Part shown: positions 32,633-43,462 of the stretch, piece by piece | Position numbering within the stretch: position 1 is the stretch's first letter | Layout of the letters: every line of letters begins with the position of its first letter | The notes under the pieces: model-generated | What the model was told of the DNA's origin: nothing | Seen by the model: the letters and a program-made list of their open reading frames with translations, nothing else | Database searches by the model: none | NCBI GenBank assembly: GCA_034336665.1 | Contig: CM067576.1 | Span: 16,613,960 to 16,677,959, forward strand | Origin: Luscinia megarhynchos | Lineage: Eukaryota; Chordata; Aves; Passeriformes; Turdidae | DNA: 64,000 nucleotides | Direction: 5' to 3' | Program-made: the position numbers and the translations under genes

Positions 32633-33992
32633 AGGGATGGACCTGGGGGCTTGGAAAAGCTCCTGGTGCCACCAACCCTCCAGGAGACAATCCCTGGGTG
32701 AGGAGGGATGGAGCTGGGGGGCTTGGAAAAGCTCCTGGTGCCACCAACTCTCCAGGAGACAATCCCTGAGTGAGGAGGGATGAGCTGGGGGCTTGGAAAG
32801 GCTCCTGGTGCCACCAACCCTTCAGGAGACAATCCCTGGGTGAGGAGGGATGGAGCTGGGGGGCTTGGAAAGGCTCCTGGTGCCCTTCAGGAGACAATCC
32901 CTGGGTGAGGAGGGATGGAGCTGGGGGCTTGGAAAGGCTCCTGGTGCCCTTCAGGAGACAATCCCTGGGTGAGGGGGGATGGAGCTGGGGGCTTGGAAAG
33001 GCTCCTGGTGCCCTTCAGGAGACAATCCCTGGGTGAGGGGGGGGATGGAGCTCTGGGCTTGGAAAGGCTCCTGGTGCCACCAACCCTCCAGGAGACAATC
33101 CCTGGGTGAGAAGGGATGAGCTGGGGGATTGGAAAGGCTCCTGGTGCCACCAACCCTTCAGGAGACAATCCCTGGGTGAGGAGGGATGGAGCTGGGGGCT
33201 TGGAAAGGCTCCTGGTGCCCTTCAGGAGACAATCCCTGGGTGAGGGGGGATGGAGCTGGGGGCTTGGAAAGGCTCCTGGTGCCCTTCAGGAGACAATCCC
33301 TGGGTGAGGGGGGATGGAGCTCTGGGCTTGGAAAGGCTCCTGGTGCCACCAACCCTCCAGGAGACAATCCCTGGGTGAGAAGGGATGAGCTGGGGGGATT
33401 GGAAAGGCTCCTGGTGCCACCAACCCTTCAGGAGACAATCCCTGGGTGAGGAGGGATGGAGCTGGGGGCTTGGAAAGGCTCCTGGTGCCCTTCAGGGAGA
33501 CAATCCCTGGGTGAGGGGGGATGGAGCTGGGGGCTTGGAAAGGCTCCTGGTGCCCTTCAGGAGACAATCCCTGGGTGAGGGGGGGGATGGAGCTCTGGGC
33601 TTGGAAAGGCTCCTGGTGCCACCAACCCTCCAGGAGACAATCCCCTGGGTGAGAAGGGATGAGCTGGGGGATTGGAAAGGCTCCTGGTGCCACCAGCCCT
33701 CCAGGAGACAATCCCTGGGTGAGGGAGGATGGAGCTCTGGGGTTGGAAAGGCTCCTGGTGCCACCAGCCCTTCAGGAGACAATCCCTGGGTGAGGAGGGA
33801 TGGAGCTGGGGGCTTGGAAAGGCTCCTGGTGCCACCAACCCTTCAGAGACAATCCCTGGGTGAGGGGGGATGGAGCTCTGGGCTTGGAAAGGCTCCTGGT
33901 GCCCTCCAGGAGACAATCCCTGGGTGAGGGGGGATGGAGCTCTGGGCTTGGAGAAGCTCCTGGTGCCCTTCAGGAGACAATCCCTGGGTGAG
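32633..33992. repeat. Minisatellite, 64-72-bp unit with two length classes
   Basis: About 20 copies built on GGAGACAATCCCTGGGTGAG, GGATGGAGCTGGGGGCTTGG and AAAGGCTCCTGGTGCC. Long units (about 72 bp) carry ACCAACCCTTCA or ACCAACCCTCCA after GGTGCC. Short units (about 64 bp) read GGTGCCCTTCA and lack the 8-base ACCAACCC-type segment. The same succession of long and short units, including AGCTCTGGGC and GAGAAGGGATGAGC variants, recurs from about 32830-33180 and 33180-33500, so multi-unit blocks were copied. Confidence 0.95.
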
Positions 33993-34894
33993 CCTCCTCC
34001 CCACCAAGAGGTTTTGGTCCAAGTGCTTGACCCCTCCCAAACTGTTCCTTTGTGCTCCTTTCCCCAGAATCAGCCAGATCTGAGGGGACTGGGAGCTTCT
34101 GCCTCAGCTCCCATCTCTGGGGCCCCACAACAGCTCCAGGAGCTGCTCCCACAACAATTCCACACATCCCCCCTGCCCCTTTGCAGGGATTTCTAACCTG
34201 GAAACTGCCTTTTTCTGGAATCTCAAGGAGAAGGCTTCACTTTGGAAGCAGAGAGGCCAGTCTGGCAACAGGAAAATGGAATGAAAATATGAGATGGGCT
34301 CAAAATCCCAGCCAGGAAAGAGAATTCGGTGCTGACACCACACAGGGTCATGGCTGGACAATCAGATATCCCTGCCAGGGCATTCCAGCATTTCCAGCTC
34401 CTCTGGAAGCACAGCTGGAGCTGTCAGGAAGCCCCAGCTCAGCACAGCCTGGAATTTGCTCTCCCAGAATATTGGGATTCCCTGTTCCCAGTGAGGTACT
34501 GGAAAAACCAGCACAGACCCAGCCTCGTCCTCCACCTGCAAACAGCACTTGGAGAAAGATGGAGGAACGGGATTTCAGGGGGAATATAACCAGGTTAGGA
34601 ATTATCCTCTGCTTTGCCATCCCTTCCCCACCCTGGGAAAATGAGGATTTTCCTAAATACCAGGAAGTTCCCCCGCTTGGCAGCAAATGGAGACATTTGG
34701 GTTGCCCCGAGCTCCTGATCAGAGCCATCCCTTCCAGCCAGCCCGAGGAGGAATGTTTGGAATGTGATCTTCAATTAGGAGCTGTTAATTGGCAGGTTTA
34801 TCCCCAGATGTGCTGCTCCTGGCACAGGCTCAGCAGGAGGGGCTGAAGGTGCAGGGAGAGCTGGGAGGCACTGGGAGAAAACCACAGCTCCAAA
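33993..34894. other. Unique non-coding segment
   Basis: Single-copy DNA; short AT-rich string GATCTTCAATTAGGAGCTGTTAATTGG near 34766. No gene recognised. Confidence 0.4.
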
Positions 34895-35814
34895 TGGTGA
34901 TTCCCACGGGGAACCTTCCCAGGAAATGCTGGAGACACTATTCCCCAAAAAATGCCACTCCGAAGGTGATTTCTATGGAGAATTCACCCAGGGAAGTGCT
35001 GGAGTCACTATTCCCAAAAACCATCACTCCAAAGGTGATTCCTATGACAAATTCCTATGGCAACCTGCCCAGGCAAGTGGTAAAGACACCATTCCAAATA
35101 AAACACAGCTTCAGAGGTGATTCCCATGGAGAACCTGCCCAGGGAACTGCTGGAGATACCATTCCCAAAAAAACACCACTCCAGAGGGTGATTCCTGTGG
35201 AGAATGTGCCCAGTGAAGAGGCAAAGACACCATTCCCAAAAAACCACCACTCCAAAGGTGATTCCCATGGAGAACCTGCCCAGAGAAGTGGTAGACACCA
35301 CACCCAAAAAACCACCACTCCAGAGGTGATTCCTATGACAACCTGCCCAGGCAAGTGGTAAAGACACCATTCCCAAAAACCACCATTCCAAAGGTGATTC
35401 CCATGGAGAACCTGCCCAGGGAACTGCTGGAGATACCATTCCCAAAAAACACCACTCCAGAGGGTGATTCCTATGACAACCTGCCAGGGAAGTGGTAAAG
35501 ACACCATTCAAAAAAAACGCAGCTTCAAAGGTGATTTCTGTGGAGAATGTGCCCAGGGAACTGCTGGAGTCACCATTCCCAAAAATCACAACTCCAGAGA
35601 GATGATTCCCATGGAGAACCTGCCCAGGGAAGTGGTAAAGACACCATTCCCAAGAAAACACCACTCCAGAGAGTGATTCCTGTGGAGAACCTGCCCAGGG
35701 AAGTGGTAGACACCATTCCCAAAAAACCCACCCCTCCAAAGGTGATTCCCACAGAGAACCTGCCCAGGGAAGTGCTGGAGACACCATTCCCAAAAAAACA
35801 CCAACCTGCCCAAC
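34895..35814 (+). repeat. Minisatellite, ~70-bp unit derived from a CR1 3' end
   Basis: About 13 copies with spacing mainly 68-72 bp (GGTGATT at 34896, 34966, 35034, 35116, 35188, 35258 and onward). Each unit has GGTGATTCCCATGGAGAACC, TGCCCAGGGAAGTGSTGGAG and ACACCATTCCCAAAAAACC. The AACCTGCCCAGGGAAGTG segment is the CR1 motif that continues in single copy into the CR1 tail at 35815, so the array grew out of that element. Many units keep CCATGG. Confidence 0.93.
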
Positions 35815-35960
35815 CTGGACAACCTGCCCAGGGAAGTCCTGGAGTCCCCATCCCTGGAATTGCTCAAAAAACGTGTGGATGTGGCTCTTGAGGATTTGGT
35901 TTAGAGGTGAGCTCTTGTCCTTGGTGATCCCAAAGGCCTTTTTCCACCTCAGCAATTCCA
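35815..35960 (+). mobile_element. CR1 LINE 3' end adjoining its own tandem array
   Basis: GGACAACCTGCCCAGGGAAG, TGGAGTCCCCATCCCTGG, GCTCAAAAAACGTGTGGATG, GTGGCTCTTGAGGATTTGG and CCACCTCAGCAATTCCATGA are the standard CR1 3' end. Confidence 0.95.
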
Positions 35961-36952
35961 TGAGAGGGTGAGAATGGTCACCAAAGCAGGGAAAGCTCCA
36001 GGAAGGTGGGAAGGGAGCACATCCCAGTGTGGCCAGCTGCAGGGAGGGGGATCCTGATCTGATCTGATCTCAGCTCCAGAGCTGAGCACTAAACTAAAAT
36101 CCAGAGCAGAAATCCCCTTTTTTATTATCCAGGTGTGTTCATCCAGGTGAACCCCCCATCCACACAGTGCCTTTGGAGCTGCTTGGTCTCCCTGACCTTC
36201 CAAACTTGCTGAGAGTCCTAAAATCCCTGCTGAAAGAGCCACAAAGGCAGAAATTATGGAGAAATAGCTGGAAGCTGTGGGAGATGGAGCAGATCTTGCC
36301 TCTGGACACCTGAACTCACACGGAAACAGCAACATTTTATCCCTGAAAAGTGTGAATCCCGAATTTCCGTGCTTGCTCTGAGGTATCCGTGGCACAAAGG
36401 ATTATCCCAACCTCACAGGATTATCCCAGATGTCCCTGAGAGCTGGAAACTGCTCCATGCACAACAAAGTGTCCCTGCTTGACGTGGCACAATGAAGGGA
36501 ATTCCAAGAACAGCCTGTCAGGGAAAAGGGCTTTTTTTTCCCCCACTAATTGGACCAAAGATGTTTGTTCTACTCCAGGACCTCGTGGCCCCAGCCAGAG
36601 CAGATGAAACCGAGTTTAATGTTCTCATTAAAGCCTCGAGGTATTTTTATTCACCTGAGAAAAATCTCGTTTTTATTCCACAGCTGCATGGGGTGAAAAG
36701 TTCTGGGAATAAAGAGCCGGCTGAAAGGTTTTCCTTTCAGTGCTCCTGCCCCTCTCTAGGCTGCTTGGCACTGGAAACTCCACAGGGAAGCAGCTGCTGG
36801 GAAAGGGAAGCACAAAATTGTGGGGAATCCTCCAGAGCAGCACAAAGCTGCGGGTGGTGTCACCAAACCCCTTCTCAGCTGCCACATGGAAACCCCACTG
36901 AAGGCACCTGGAGCTGCCCTGAGCCTTCCCAAAAACCAGAGCACTGGGGAAG
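35961..36952. other. Unique non-coding segment
   Basis: Single-copy DNA with a small GATCTGATCTGATCTC run near 36055. At 36600-36690 AT-rich words (GAGTTTAATGTTCTCATTAAAGCC) look like the other islands. No gene recognised. Confidence 0.4.
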
Positions 36953-36957
36953 GGAGG

Positions 36958-37658
36958 TGTCCTGGTTTGAAGGACACCAATAAAGGCAGAAGCTTCTCTT
37001 TGAAATGGAGAATGGAAACCCCCTTCCTTTAAATTATTATTATCATTTTGAAATTAAGGGGGTCTCAGGCAAAGATATGGGAATAGGAATAACAGTTTTT
37101 TACTAGGAAAATTAGAATAGAAATGCAGCATTACACAGAACAATCCCAAACCCTGCCAGAGTCAGAATCCAAGCTGACACCCGTCAGTCAGGCAGGGTGC
37201 TGGCAGCAGTCCCATTCCATGGTGGCTGCATCCTCCTGCAGGGGCAGATGTGGTTCAGCTGCAGCAGTGCTCCTGGAGAAGGTGCAGTTTCCTCTGAAGC
37301 TCCAGGGATGATGTGCAAAGGTCTGGCTTTCCTCTGGAATCCAGTGGAAAGAAGGTTCCTTGGTGTCCAAATCTCAGTTTTTATCTGGGTAGGAAAGGCT
37401 TGGCTCCTGCCCTGGCTGGAGCATCTCCCAGTGGGATGATGGAATTTTATCAGCCATGCCCTGGGACTCAGTGGCCATGAACAGGAGATATCTCCTGGAG
37501 GGAGGATGGGCTGTGGGAAGATAAAGATGATTGCCCAGCTGGTTTAAAGCTGGCCCATGAGCAGATAATGTGTGCCAGGAGATCAGGGGCACTGCCCCAA
37601 CAATCTGCTTCAACAGATGGGACAGAATTCACATTTCTGGCCACATCAACCCAGCACA
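36958..37658 (-). mobile_element. Solo LTR, second copy of the 18343-19060 family, 701 bp
   Basis: Nearly identical over its length to 18343-19060 apart from a 10-bp deletion near its + strand start, small differences, and a diverged last 80 bp with a gap. It has the same ends (TGTCCTGGTTTGAAGG and CCCAGCACA). GGAGG precedes it, but GATGG follows, so there is no clean target duplication. The right flank is the last 45 bp of a CR1, so the LTR appears to have inserted in or beside a CR1. Orientation as for the partner. Confidence 0.87.
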
Positions 37659-37703
37659 GATGGGATGAGCTTTAAGGTCCTTTCCAACCCAAACCATGGG
37701 AGT
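37659..37703 (+). mobile_element. CR1 LINE 3' tip
   Basis: GGGATGAGCTTTAAGGTCC and TTTCCAACCCAAACCATGG, the extreme 3' end of a CR1, cut off on the left by the LTR. Confidence 0.8.
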
Positions 37704-37799
37704 TAGAAGCCCAATTTGGGATTTTAAGACCCCCCTGGTTCTTGTGCTGTGGGTATGAAGGATCACTGCCCTCTCCCACTCTCTCCCAGGCTGTCCAAA

Positions 37800-38215
37800 C
37801 AGCTCCTCTGTATCTTTTTTATCTTATTTTTTTTTTGTTAGGGTTTGGATTCGAATGTGTGAGATATGGTATTTTTTGTTTGGATTCAGATGTTTTTTAA
37901 TTTTTATTTATGTTACAGTGAGTTTTATAGTACTTTCAGTTAACAAGCTAAAAATGGAGATTTTTTTAAAATAAGGCTTTTTAAGGTTAAATGGTTTAAT
38001 TAAGAACGGACACTTAAATTATTTTTACTTTTAATTTAATAATTACTTGCGATTCACAATGTGGACTTTTTTATCTAATTACAAAATATTATTTAAACTT
38101 GTGAAGAAGAAGGTGAAAAAAAAGGACAAAATATTTGCCTTAAAATTTTAATTTTGTTTTCTATAGATTTTCTATTATATATCTTTGGAATATATATATG
38201 TATTCCAAAATCTTG
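37800..38215. other. Pronounced AT-rich island
   Basis: About 400 bp of strongly AT-rich unique DNA in a GC-rich setting (GGTTTAATTAAGAACGG, TTTTAATTTAATAATTACTTGC, ATATATATATG near 38191). It may be a matrix-attachment-like or conserved segment, or the decayed remains of an old insertion; I cannot choose. Confidence 0.45.
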
Positions 38216-39150
38216 CTCAGAACCCTGCCCTGGCTCTGATCCCAGCTCCTTTCTGGGAAGTTTTCACCCCATCCCAGTGCAAGCCTGGTGGGATGGATTA
38301 ACTGGTGCCCTGCAGGATGTGGCTGACCCCAGGAACGGGCTCAGAGAGGGCGAAAACTCCGGGAAGAACTTTCTGGAAAAGCCACAGGGATTGTTCTGAC
38401 CTTGGAGCAAGGTCAGGCTGCGTTGCCCCCGCTCACAGCAAGGAAAAGCAAATCCAGGGCGTTCAGCAAATCCCCTCCTCTCTCAGGCTCATTCCTTCCC
38501 AAGAATTCATTTCGGAGGGATTCAGCGGCATTGACAGAGGTGCTGCTGGTAATTTCCCTGCTGATATTCAGGATGTAACACTTCATCCTGGGCTCTGCGA
38601 GTGGGTTACCTCGTGAATTGCTCTGTGCTTCCAGCAGCACAGCCAGAATTGTTTTGGGATGTGGCTGTTCCCCCAAACCAGCACTGGTTCGTGGCTCCTG
38701 TGGCTGCAGACAAAATCCCCTGGGAAGCTTCGTGTGGGTGATGCAGCTCCTGCCATGAGCTCTGAGGAAAACTGATCCTCCTCCAGCAGGGCTGAGCGTG
38801 TCCCTGGATCCCCAGCAGGGTCAGAAAAGTGGGAAAAGGAGATGAAATCTCGTTTTTGCTGATGTGAGGAGCTGCCTGAGGAAAGAGGGGTTCTGTTTGA
38901 GGCACAAATCTGTCCCACATGGGGTCTCCAGGCTGGGTCTGTCCTCAGCAGAGAGACCTGGCACAAGTGAGGAGGAGGAGAAAACTCCCCTGGATTTGGT
39001 TTGCAGGTCCAGGGAACCTCCTTGTCCAGCTGGAGCTCACCAGGGCTCAGAGGTGGCTGCAAACCCTGCCCAGCAGAGAGGGAGCCACCCTCACCTCCTG
39101 CGCCCCCAGAGCTGAGCGCTGCAGTCAGCAGCTCCCTCCTCACGGGGTCC
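38216..39150. other. Unique non-coding segment
   Basis: Single-copy DNA leading into the 27-bp array. A forward open frame from 38919 enters the array. Its first 80 or so codons have no recognisable domain. Confidence 0.4.
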
Positions 39151-40782
39151 ACATTGCCCTGGGCACTCCTGGTGTCCCTGAGACCCTGGACATTCCTGGT
39201 GTCCCTGAGACCCTGGACATTCCTGGTGTCCCTGAGATCCTGGGCATTCCTGGTGTCCCTGAGACCCTGGACATTCCTGGTGTCCCTGAGATCCTGGGCA
39301 CTCCTGGGGTCCCTGAGACCCTGGACACTCCTGGTGTCCCTGAGACCCTGGGCACTCCTGGGGTCCCTGAGACCCTGGACACTCCTGGTGTCCCTGAGAC
39401 CCTGGGCACTCCTGGGGTCCCTGAGACCCTGGACATTCCTGGTGTCCCTGAGACCTTGAACATTCCTGGTGTCCCTGAGATCCTGAACATTCCCGGTGTC
39501 CCTGAGGCCCTGGACATTCCTGGTGTCCCTGAGACCTTGAACATTCCTGGTGTCCCTGAGATCCTGGACATTCCTGGTGTCCCTGAGGCCCTGGACATTC
39601 CTGGTGTCCCTGAGACCCTGGACATTCCTGGTGTCCCTGAGACCCTGGACATATCTGATGTCCCTGTGACCTTGAACATTCCCAGTTTCCCTGATGCCCT
39701 GGACATTCCTGGTGTCCCTGAGACCCTGAACATTCCTGGTGTCCCTGAGATCCTGGACATTCCTGGTGTCCCTGAGGCCCTGGACACTCCTGGTGTCCCT
39801 GAGGCCCTAGATACTCCTGGTGTCCCTTGAGACCCTGGACACTCCTGGTGTCCCTGAGGCCCTGGACACTCCTGGTGTCCCTGAGGCCCTGGACATTCCT
39901 GCTGTCCCTGAGACCTTGAACATTCCTGGTGTCCCTGAGACCCTGGACATTCCTGCTGTCCCTGAGACCTTGAACACTCCTGGTGTCCTTGAGATCCTGG
40001 ACAATACTGGTGTCCCTGAGGCCCTAGATACTCCTGGTGTCCCTGAGGCCCTGGACATTCCTGGTGTTCCTGATGTCCCTGAGAGCTTGAACATTCCTGA
40101 TGTCCCTGAGACCCTGGACACTCCTGGTGTCCCTGATGCCCTGAAAATATCTGATGTCCCTCATGTCCTGGTGTCCCTGAGGCCCTGGACATTGCTGGTG
40201 TTCCTCATGCCTTGGACATTGCTGGTGTCCATGAGGCCCTGGACATTCCCAGTTTCTCTGAGGCCCTGAACACTCCTGGTGTTTCTCATGCCTTGGACAT
40301 GTCTGATGTCCCTCATGTCCTGGTGTCCCTGAGGCCCTGGACATTCCCAGTGTCTCTGAGACCCTGAACATTCCTGATGTCCCTGAGGCCCTGGGCATTC
40401 CCAGTGTCCCTGAGGCCCTGGACATTCCCAGTGTCCCTGAGACCCTGAACATTCCTGATATCCCTGAGACCCTGGGCATTCCCAGTGTCCCTGAGGCCCT
40501 GGACACTCCTGATGTCCCTCATGTCCTGGTGTCCCTGAGGCCCTGAACATTCCCAGTGTCCCTGAGGCCCTAGACACTCCTGATGTCCCTGATGTCCTAA
40601 TGTCCCTGAGACCTTGAACATTCCTGATGTTCCTCAGGTCCTGGACATTCCTGATGTCCCTGCTGCCCTGGCCATTCCCCGTGTCCCTGCTGCCCTGGCC
40701 ATTCCCCGTGTCCCTGCTGCCCTGGCCATCCCTGGTGTCCCTGCTGCCCTGGCCATTCCCCGTGTCCCTGCTGCCCTGGCCC
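39151..40782. repeat. Minisatellite, 27-bp unit
   Basis: About 60 copies of a 27-bp unit: ATTCCTGGTGTCCCTGAG followed by ACCCTGGAC. Subfamilies form in order: GGCACTCCTGGGGTCC alternation at 39300-39420, CTGATGTCC and CCCAGTGTCC forms at 40300-40620, and a homogeneous GCCATTCCCCGTGTCC set of five at 40660-40780. As 27 is a multiple of three, one frame reads a 9-residue repeat (Pro-Gly-Val-Pro-Glu-Thr-Leu-Asp-Ile) for 200 residues on one strand, and the reverse strand is open for 350. Internal stops in later units and lack of a gene context argue against coding. Confidence 0.96.
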
Positions 40783-41467
40783 TGCTGCTGTCCCCAGCAC
40801 TGCTGGACACTGAGCAGGCCACATGCAGGGCCGTGTCCCTGCGGGGTCGCCCATCTGCCTGCCCCACGATTCCTCGACCGTGCCCTTATTGCTGCTAATC
40901 CCTCTTTGCTTCCAGGGGCTGACAATCCTGTAAGCTGTCCCCAGGCACATCTGTGCAGCCCTGTCCCTGCGGGATTCCCAGCCTGCAGCACAGCTCCTGC
41001 ATCCCACCGTGCCGGGACGGGCTGGGCTGTGTCAAATCCGGAGCTTCCCCAGCCCTGCTCTGCCCGAGGTTTCTGCCACGGGAGGCCCCCTGGGATCCCG
41101 TTATTTCTGCAGCAAGGCTCGAGCGGGGGCTGCTGCTCGCTGCAGCTGCCCGAGGATCGGGGGATGGCCGGCTGGTGCACCGATAAACCCTGGCTGTCCC
41201 CGCAGCCCCGTCCCTGCAGGGCTGCTGGCAGACAAATCTCCAATCACAGGAGCACAGACGGAGCCGAGGGCCCCAGGAACACGAACCAGGCTGGGGCTCT
41301 GCTCTAGCGAGCTGCCAGCAGCACCTCTCTGTCCCTGAGCCTCCAATCCGCTCCTCCTGCCGGCTCCACGCGTTCCCCAGTGCCCTGCCCCCCTGCAGAG
41401 GGACCCCTCATCCCCAGAGCGGCGGGATGGGCATGGCTGGGCTGTGCACGTCAGGAGCTCAGAGCTG
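40783..41467. other. Unique GC-rich, CpG-containing segment
   Basis: Single-copy DNA between two arrays with scattered CpGs (CTGCCCGAGGATCGGGGG, CAGACGGAGCCGAGGGCC). No exon or promoter is identifiable. Confidence 0.4.
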
Positions 41468-41762
41468 CTGGGCACCCCTGGGCATCTCTGGGAACCCCTG
41501 GGCACCCCTGGGCACCTCTGGGTATCCCTGGGCATCCCTGGGCATGGCTTGGCACCCGTGGGCATCCCTGAGCGCCCCTGGGCACCCCTGGGTATCCCCG
41601 AGCACCCCTGGGCATCCCTGGGCATCCCTGGGCATCCCTGGGAACCCCTGGGCACCCCTGGGCATGCCTCGGCACCCTGGGCACCCCTGGGCATCCCTGG
41701 GCATCCCTGGGCACCATTGGGCATCCCTGGGCACCCCTGGGCACCGTTGGGAACCCCTGGAG
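41468..41762. repeat. Minisatellite, 10-bp unit (CTGGGCAYCC)
   Basis: About 30 copies of a 10-bp unit, CTGGGCACCC or CTGGGCATCC, with GGAACCCC, GAGCACCC and TTGGGC variants. The unique segment 41763-42010 follows. Confidence 0.95.
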
Positions 41763-42010
41763 GGAAAACACCCGAGCCAAGGAGAAGCCCAGGAACGGGC
41801 TGGCAGTGCAGCAGTCCCCAGCTGGCACAGCCATGCCAGGGCGATGGGGGGAGGTGAGGGCTGGCACAGCACGGGTTAACAACATCGGGCTGTCCCCTGC
41901 GCCCTCAGGCTGGGTCCCCTTCCTTGGCTGTGCCATGGCCACGTCCTTCAGCACGGTGCCACTGTCACCAGGATGGGCACAGACTGGCACTGGATCGGTG
42001 TGACAGGGGC

Positions 42011-42750
42011 CTCTGATCCGTGCCAGGGACCCCTGATCTGTGCCAGGGACCCCTGATCCATCCCAGGGACCCCTGATCCGTGCCAGGGACCCCTGACCCG
42101 TGCCAGGGACCCCTGATCCATGCCAGGGACCCCTGATCCGTGCCAGGGACCCCTGATCCATCCCAGGGATTCCTGATCCGTGCCAGGGACCCCCTGATCC
42201 ATCCCAGGGATTCCTGATCCGTGCCAGGGACCCTGATCCGTGCCAGAGATTCCTGATCCATCCCAGGGATTCCTGATCCGTGCCAGGGACCCTGATCCGT
42301 GCCAGAGATTCCTGATCCATCCCAGGGACCCCTGATCCATCCCAGGGATTCCTGATCCGTGCCAGAGATTCCTGATCCATCCCAGGGATTCCTGATCCAT
42401 GCCAGGGACCCCTGATCCATCCCAGGGATTCCTGATCCGTGCCAGGGACCCTGATCCGTGCCAGAGATTCCTGATCCATCCCAGGGATTCCTGATCCGTG
42501 CCAGGGACCCCTGATCCATCCCAGGGATTCCTGATCCGTGCCAGGGACCCCTGATCCGTGCCAGGGACCCCTGATCCGTGCCAGAGACCCCTGATCCGTG
42601 CCAGGGACCCCTGATCCATGCCAGGCATCCCTGATCCGTGCCAGGGACCCCCATTCCTTGCCAGAGACCCCTGATCCGTGCCAGGGACCCCTGATCCGTG
42701 CCAGGGACCCCTGATCCATGCCAGAGACCCCTGATCCGTGCCAGGGACTC
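42011..42750. repeat. Minisatellite, 20-bp unit
   Basis: About 37 copies of the 20-bp unit CCAGGGACCCCTGATCCGTG. Alternatives are CCAGGGATTCCTGATCCATC and a 19-bp CCAGGGACCCTGATCCGTG. Units ending in CATC pair with ATTCC units, giving a dimeric pattern in the central part (about 42160-42540). Confidence 0.96.
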
Positions 42751-43002
42751 CCCCCTCCATGCTGGGCTCCCTGTCCCTTCCCAGAGCCATGGCAGGAGCA
42801 GCTCCAAGGGCTGTTCCCAAACCCCATCCCCCTTCTCCAGGTGACCCCAGTGTGCTGTGGCTGCAGGGGTTCCCCAAAAATAGCCAAGCACGGGATCTGC
42901 TGTCAGGTGTTTGCTCTCCAGACTCCTGCTCTGTCATCCCTGCTGTCCCATTCCTTCTTTCCCCCCTCTGTTCCCACTCTTCCATCATGCCCAGCACTGC
43001 TT

Positions 43003-43205
43003 GAATAAGGACAAAGGAAAACAGCCTCAAGCTGCACCAGGGGAGGCTCAGGCTGGATATCAGGGAAAGTTTCTCTGCTGAATTAGTGGTCAAACATCGG
43101 GAAGAGCTGTCCAGGGAAGTGGTGGAGTGCCCATCCCTGGGGGCATTGTCAGTGTGGGGGGATGGTTGCACAATGACCCTGAAGTCCTTTCCATCCTTAA
43201 GGATC
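43003..43205 (+). mobile_element. CR1 LINE 3' fragment
   Basis: CCTCAAGCTGCACCAGGGG, GGCTCAGGCTGGATATCAGG, AGTTTCTCTGCTGAATTAG, TGTCCAGGGAAGTGGTGG, GTGCCCATCCCTGGGGGC and a final CTTTCCATCCTTAAGG match the CR1 3' region. Confidence 0.92.
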
Positions 43206-43462
43206 CCGGGACTCTGAGTCCTGTCCTTGCCCCTCTGCCAGCCCAATTCCAGGTTTCTGGCAATTCCCAAGATTTCTGGGCCCAGCCCTGCAGACATCCA
43301 GTGAACCACGACCTCCCTGGGATTCGGGGAAGCACGGAATTCCTGCAATTCCACAAGAGCAGCAATTCCCAGCTCCTGGGGGGAGCTGAGAGCCCCAGGC
43401 TAGCGCCCTCCAGGGGCTTCACTCCCAGGGAATTTGGCTGCAGGGTTATCCCCCACAACACT
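43206..43462. other. Unique spacer between a CR1 and the 24-bp array
   Basis: About 255 bp of single-copy DNA without recognisable features. Confidence 0.4.

Noticed and set aside
38919..39830. Forward frame with a 9-residue Pro-Gly-Val-Pro repeat, resembling a structural protein
   Set aside because: The unit is 27 bp, so any stop-free version stays open. The reverse strand is open for longer, later units carry stops, and the 80 residues before the repeat have no known domain.
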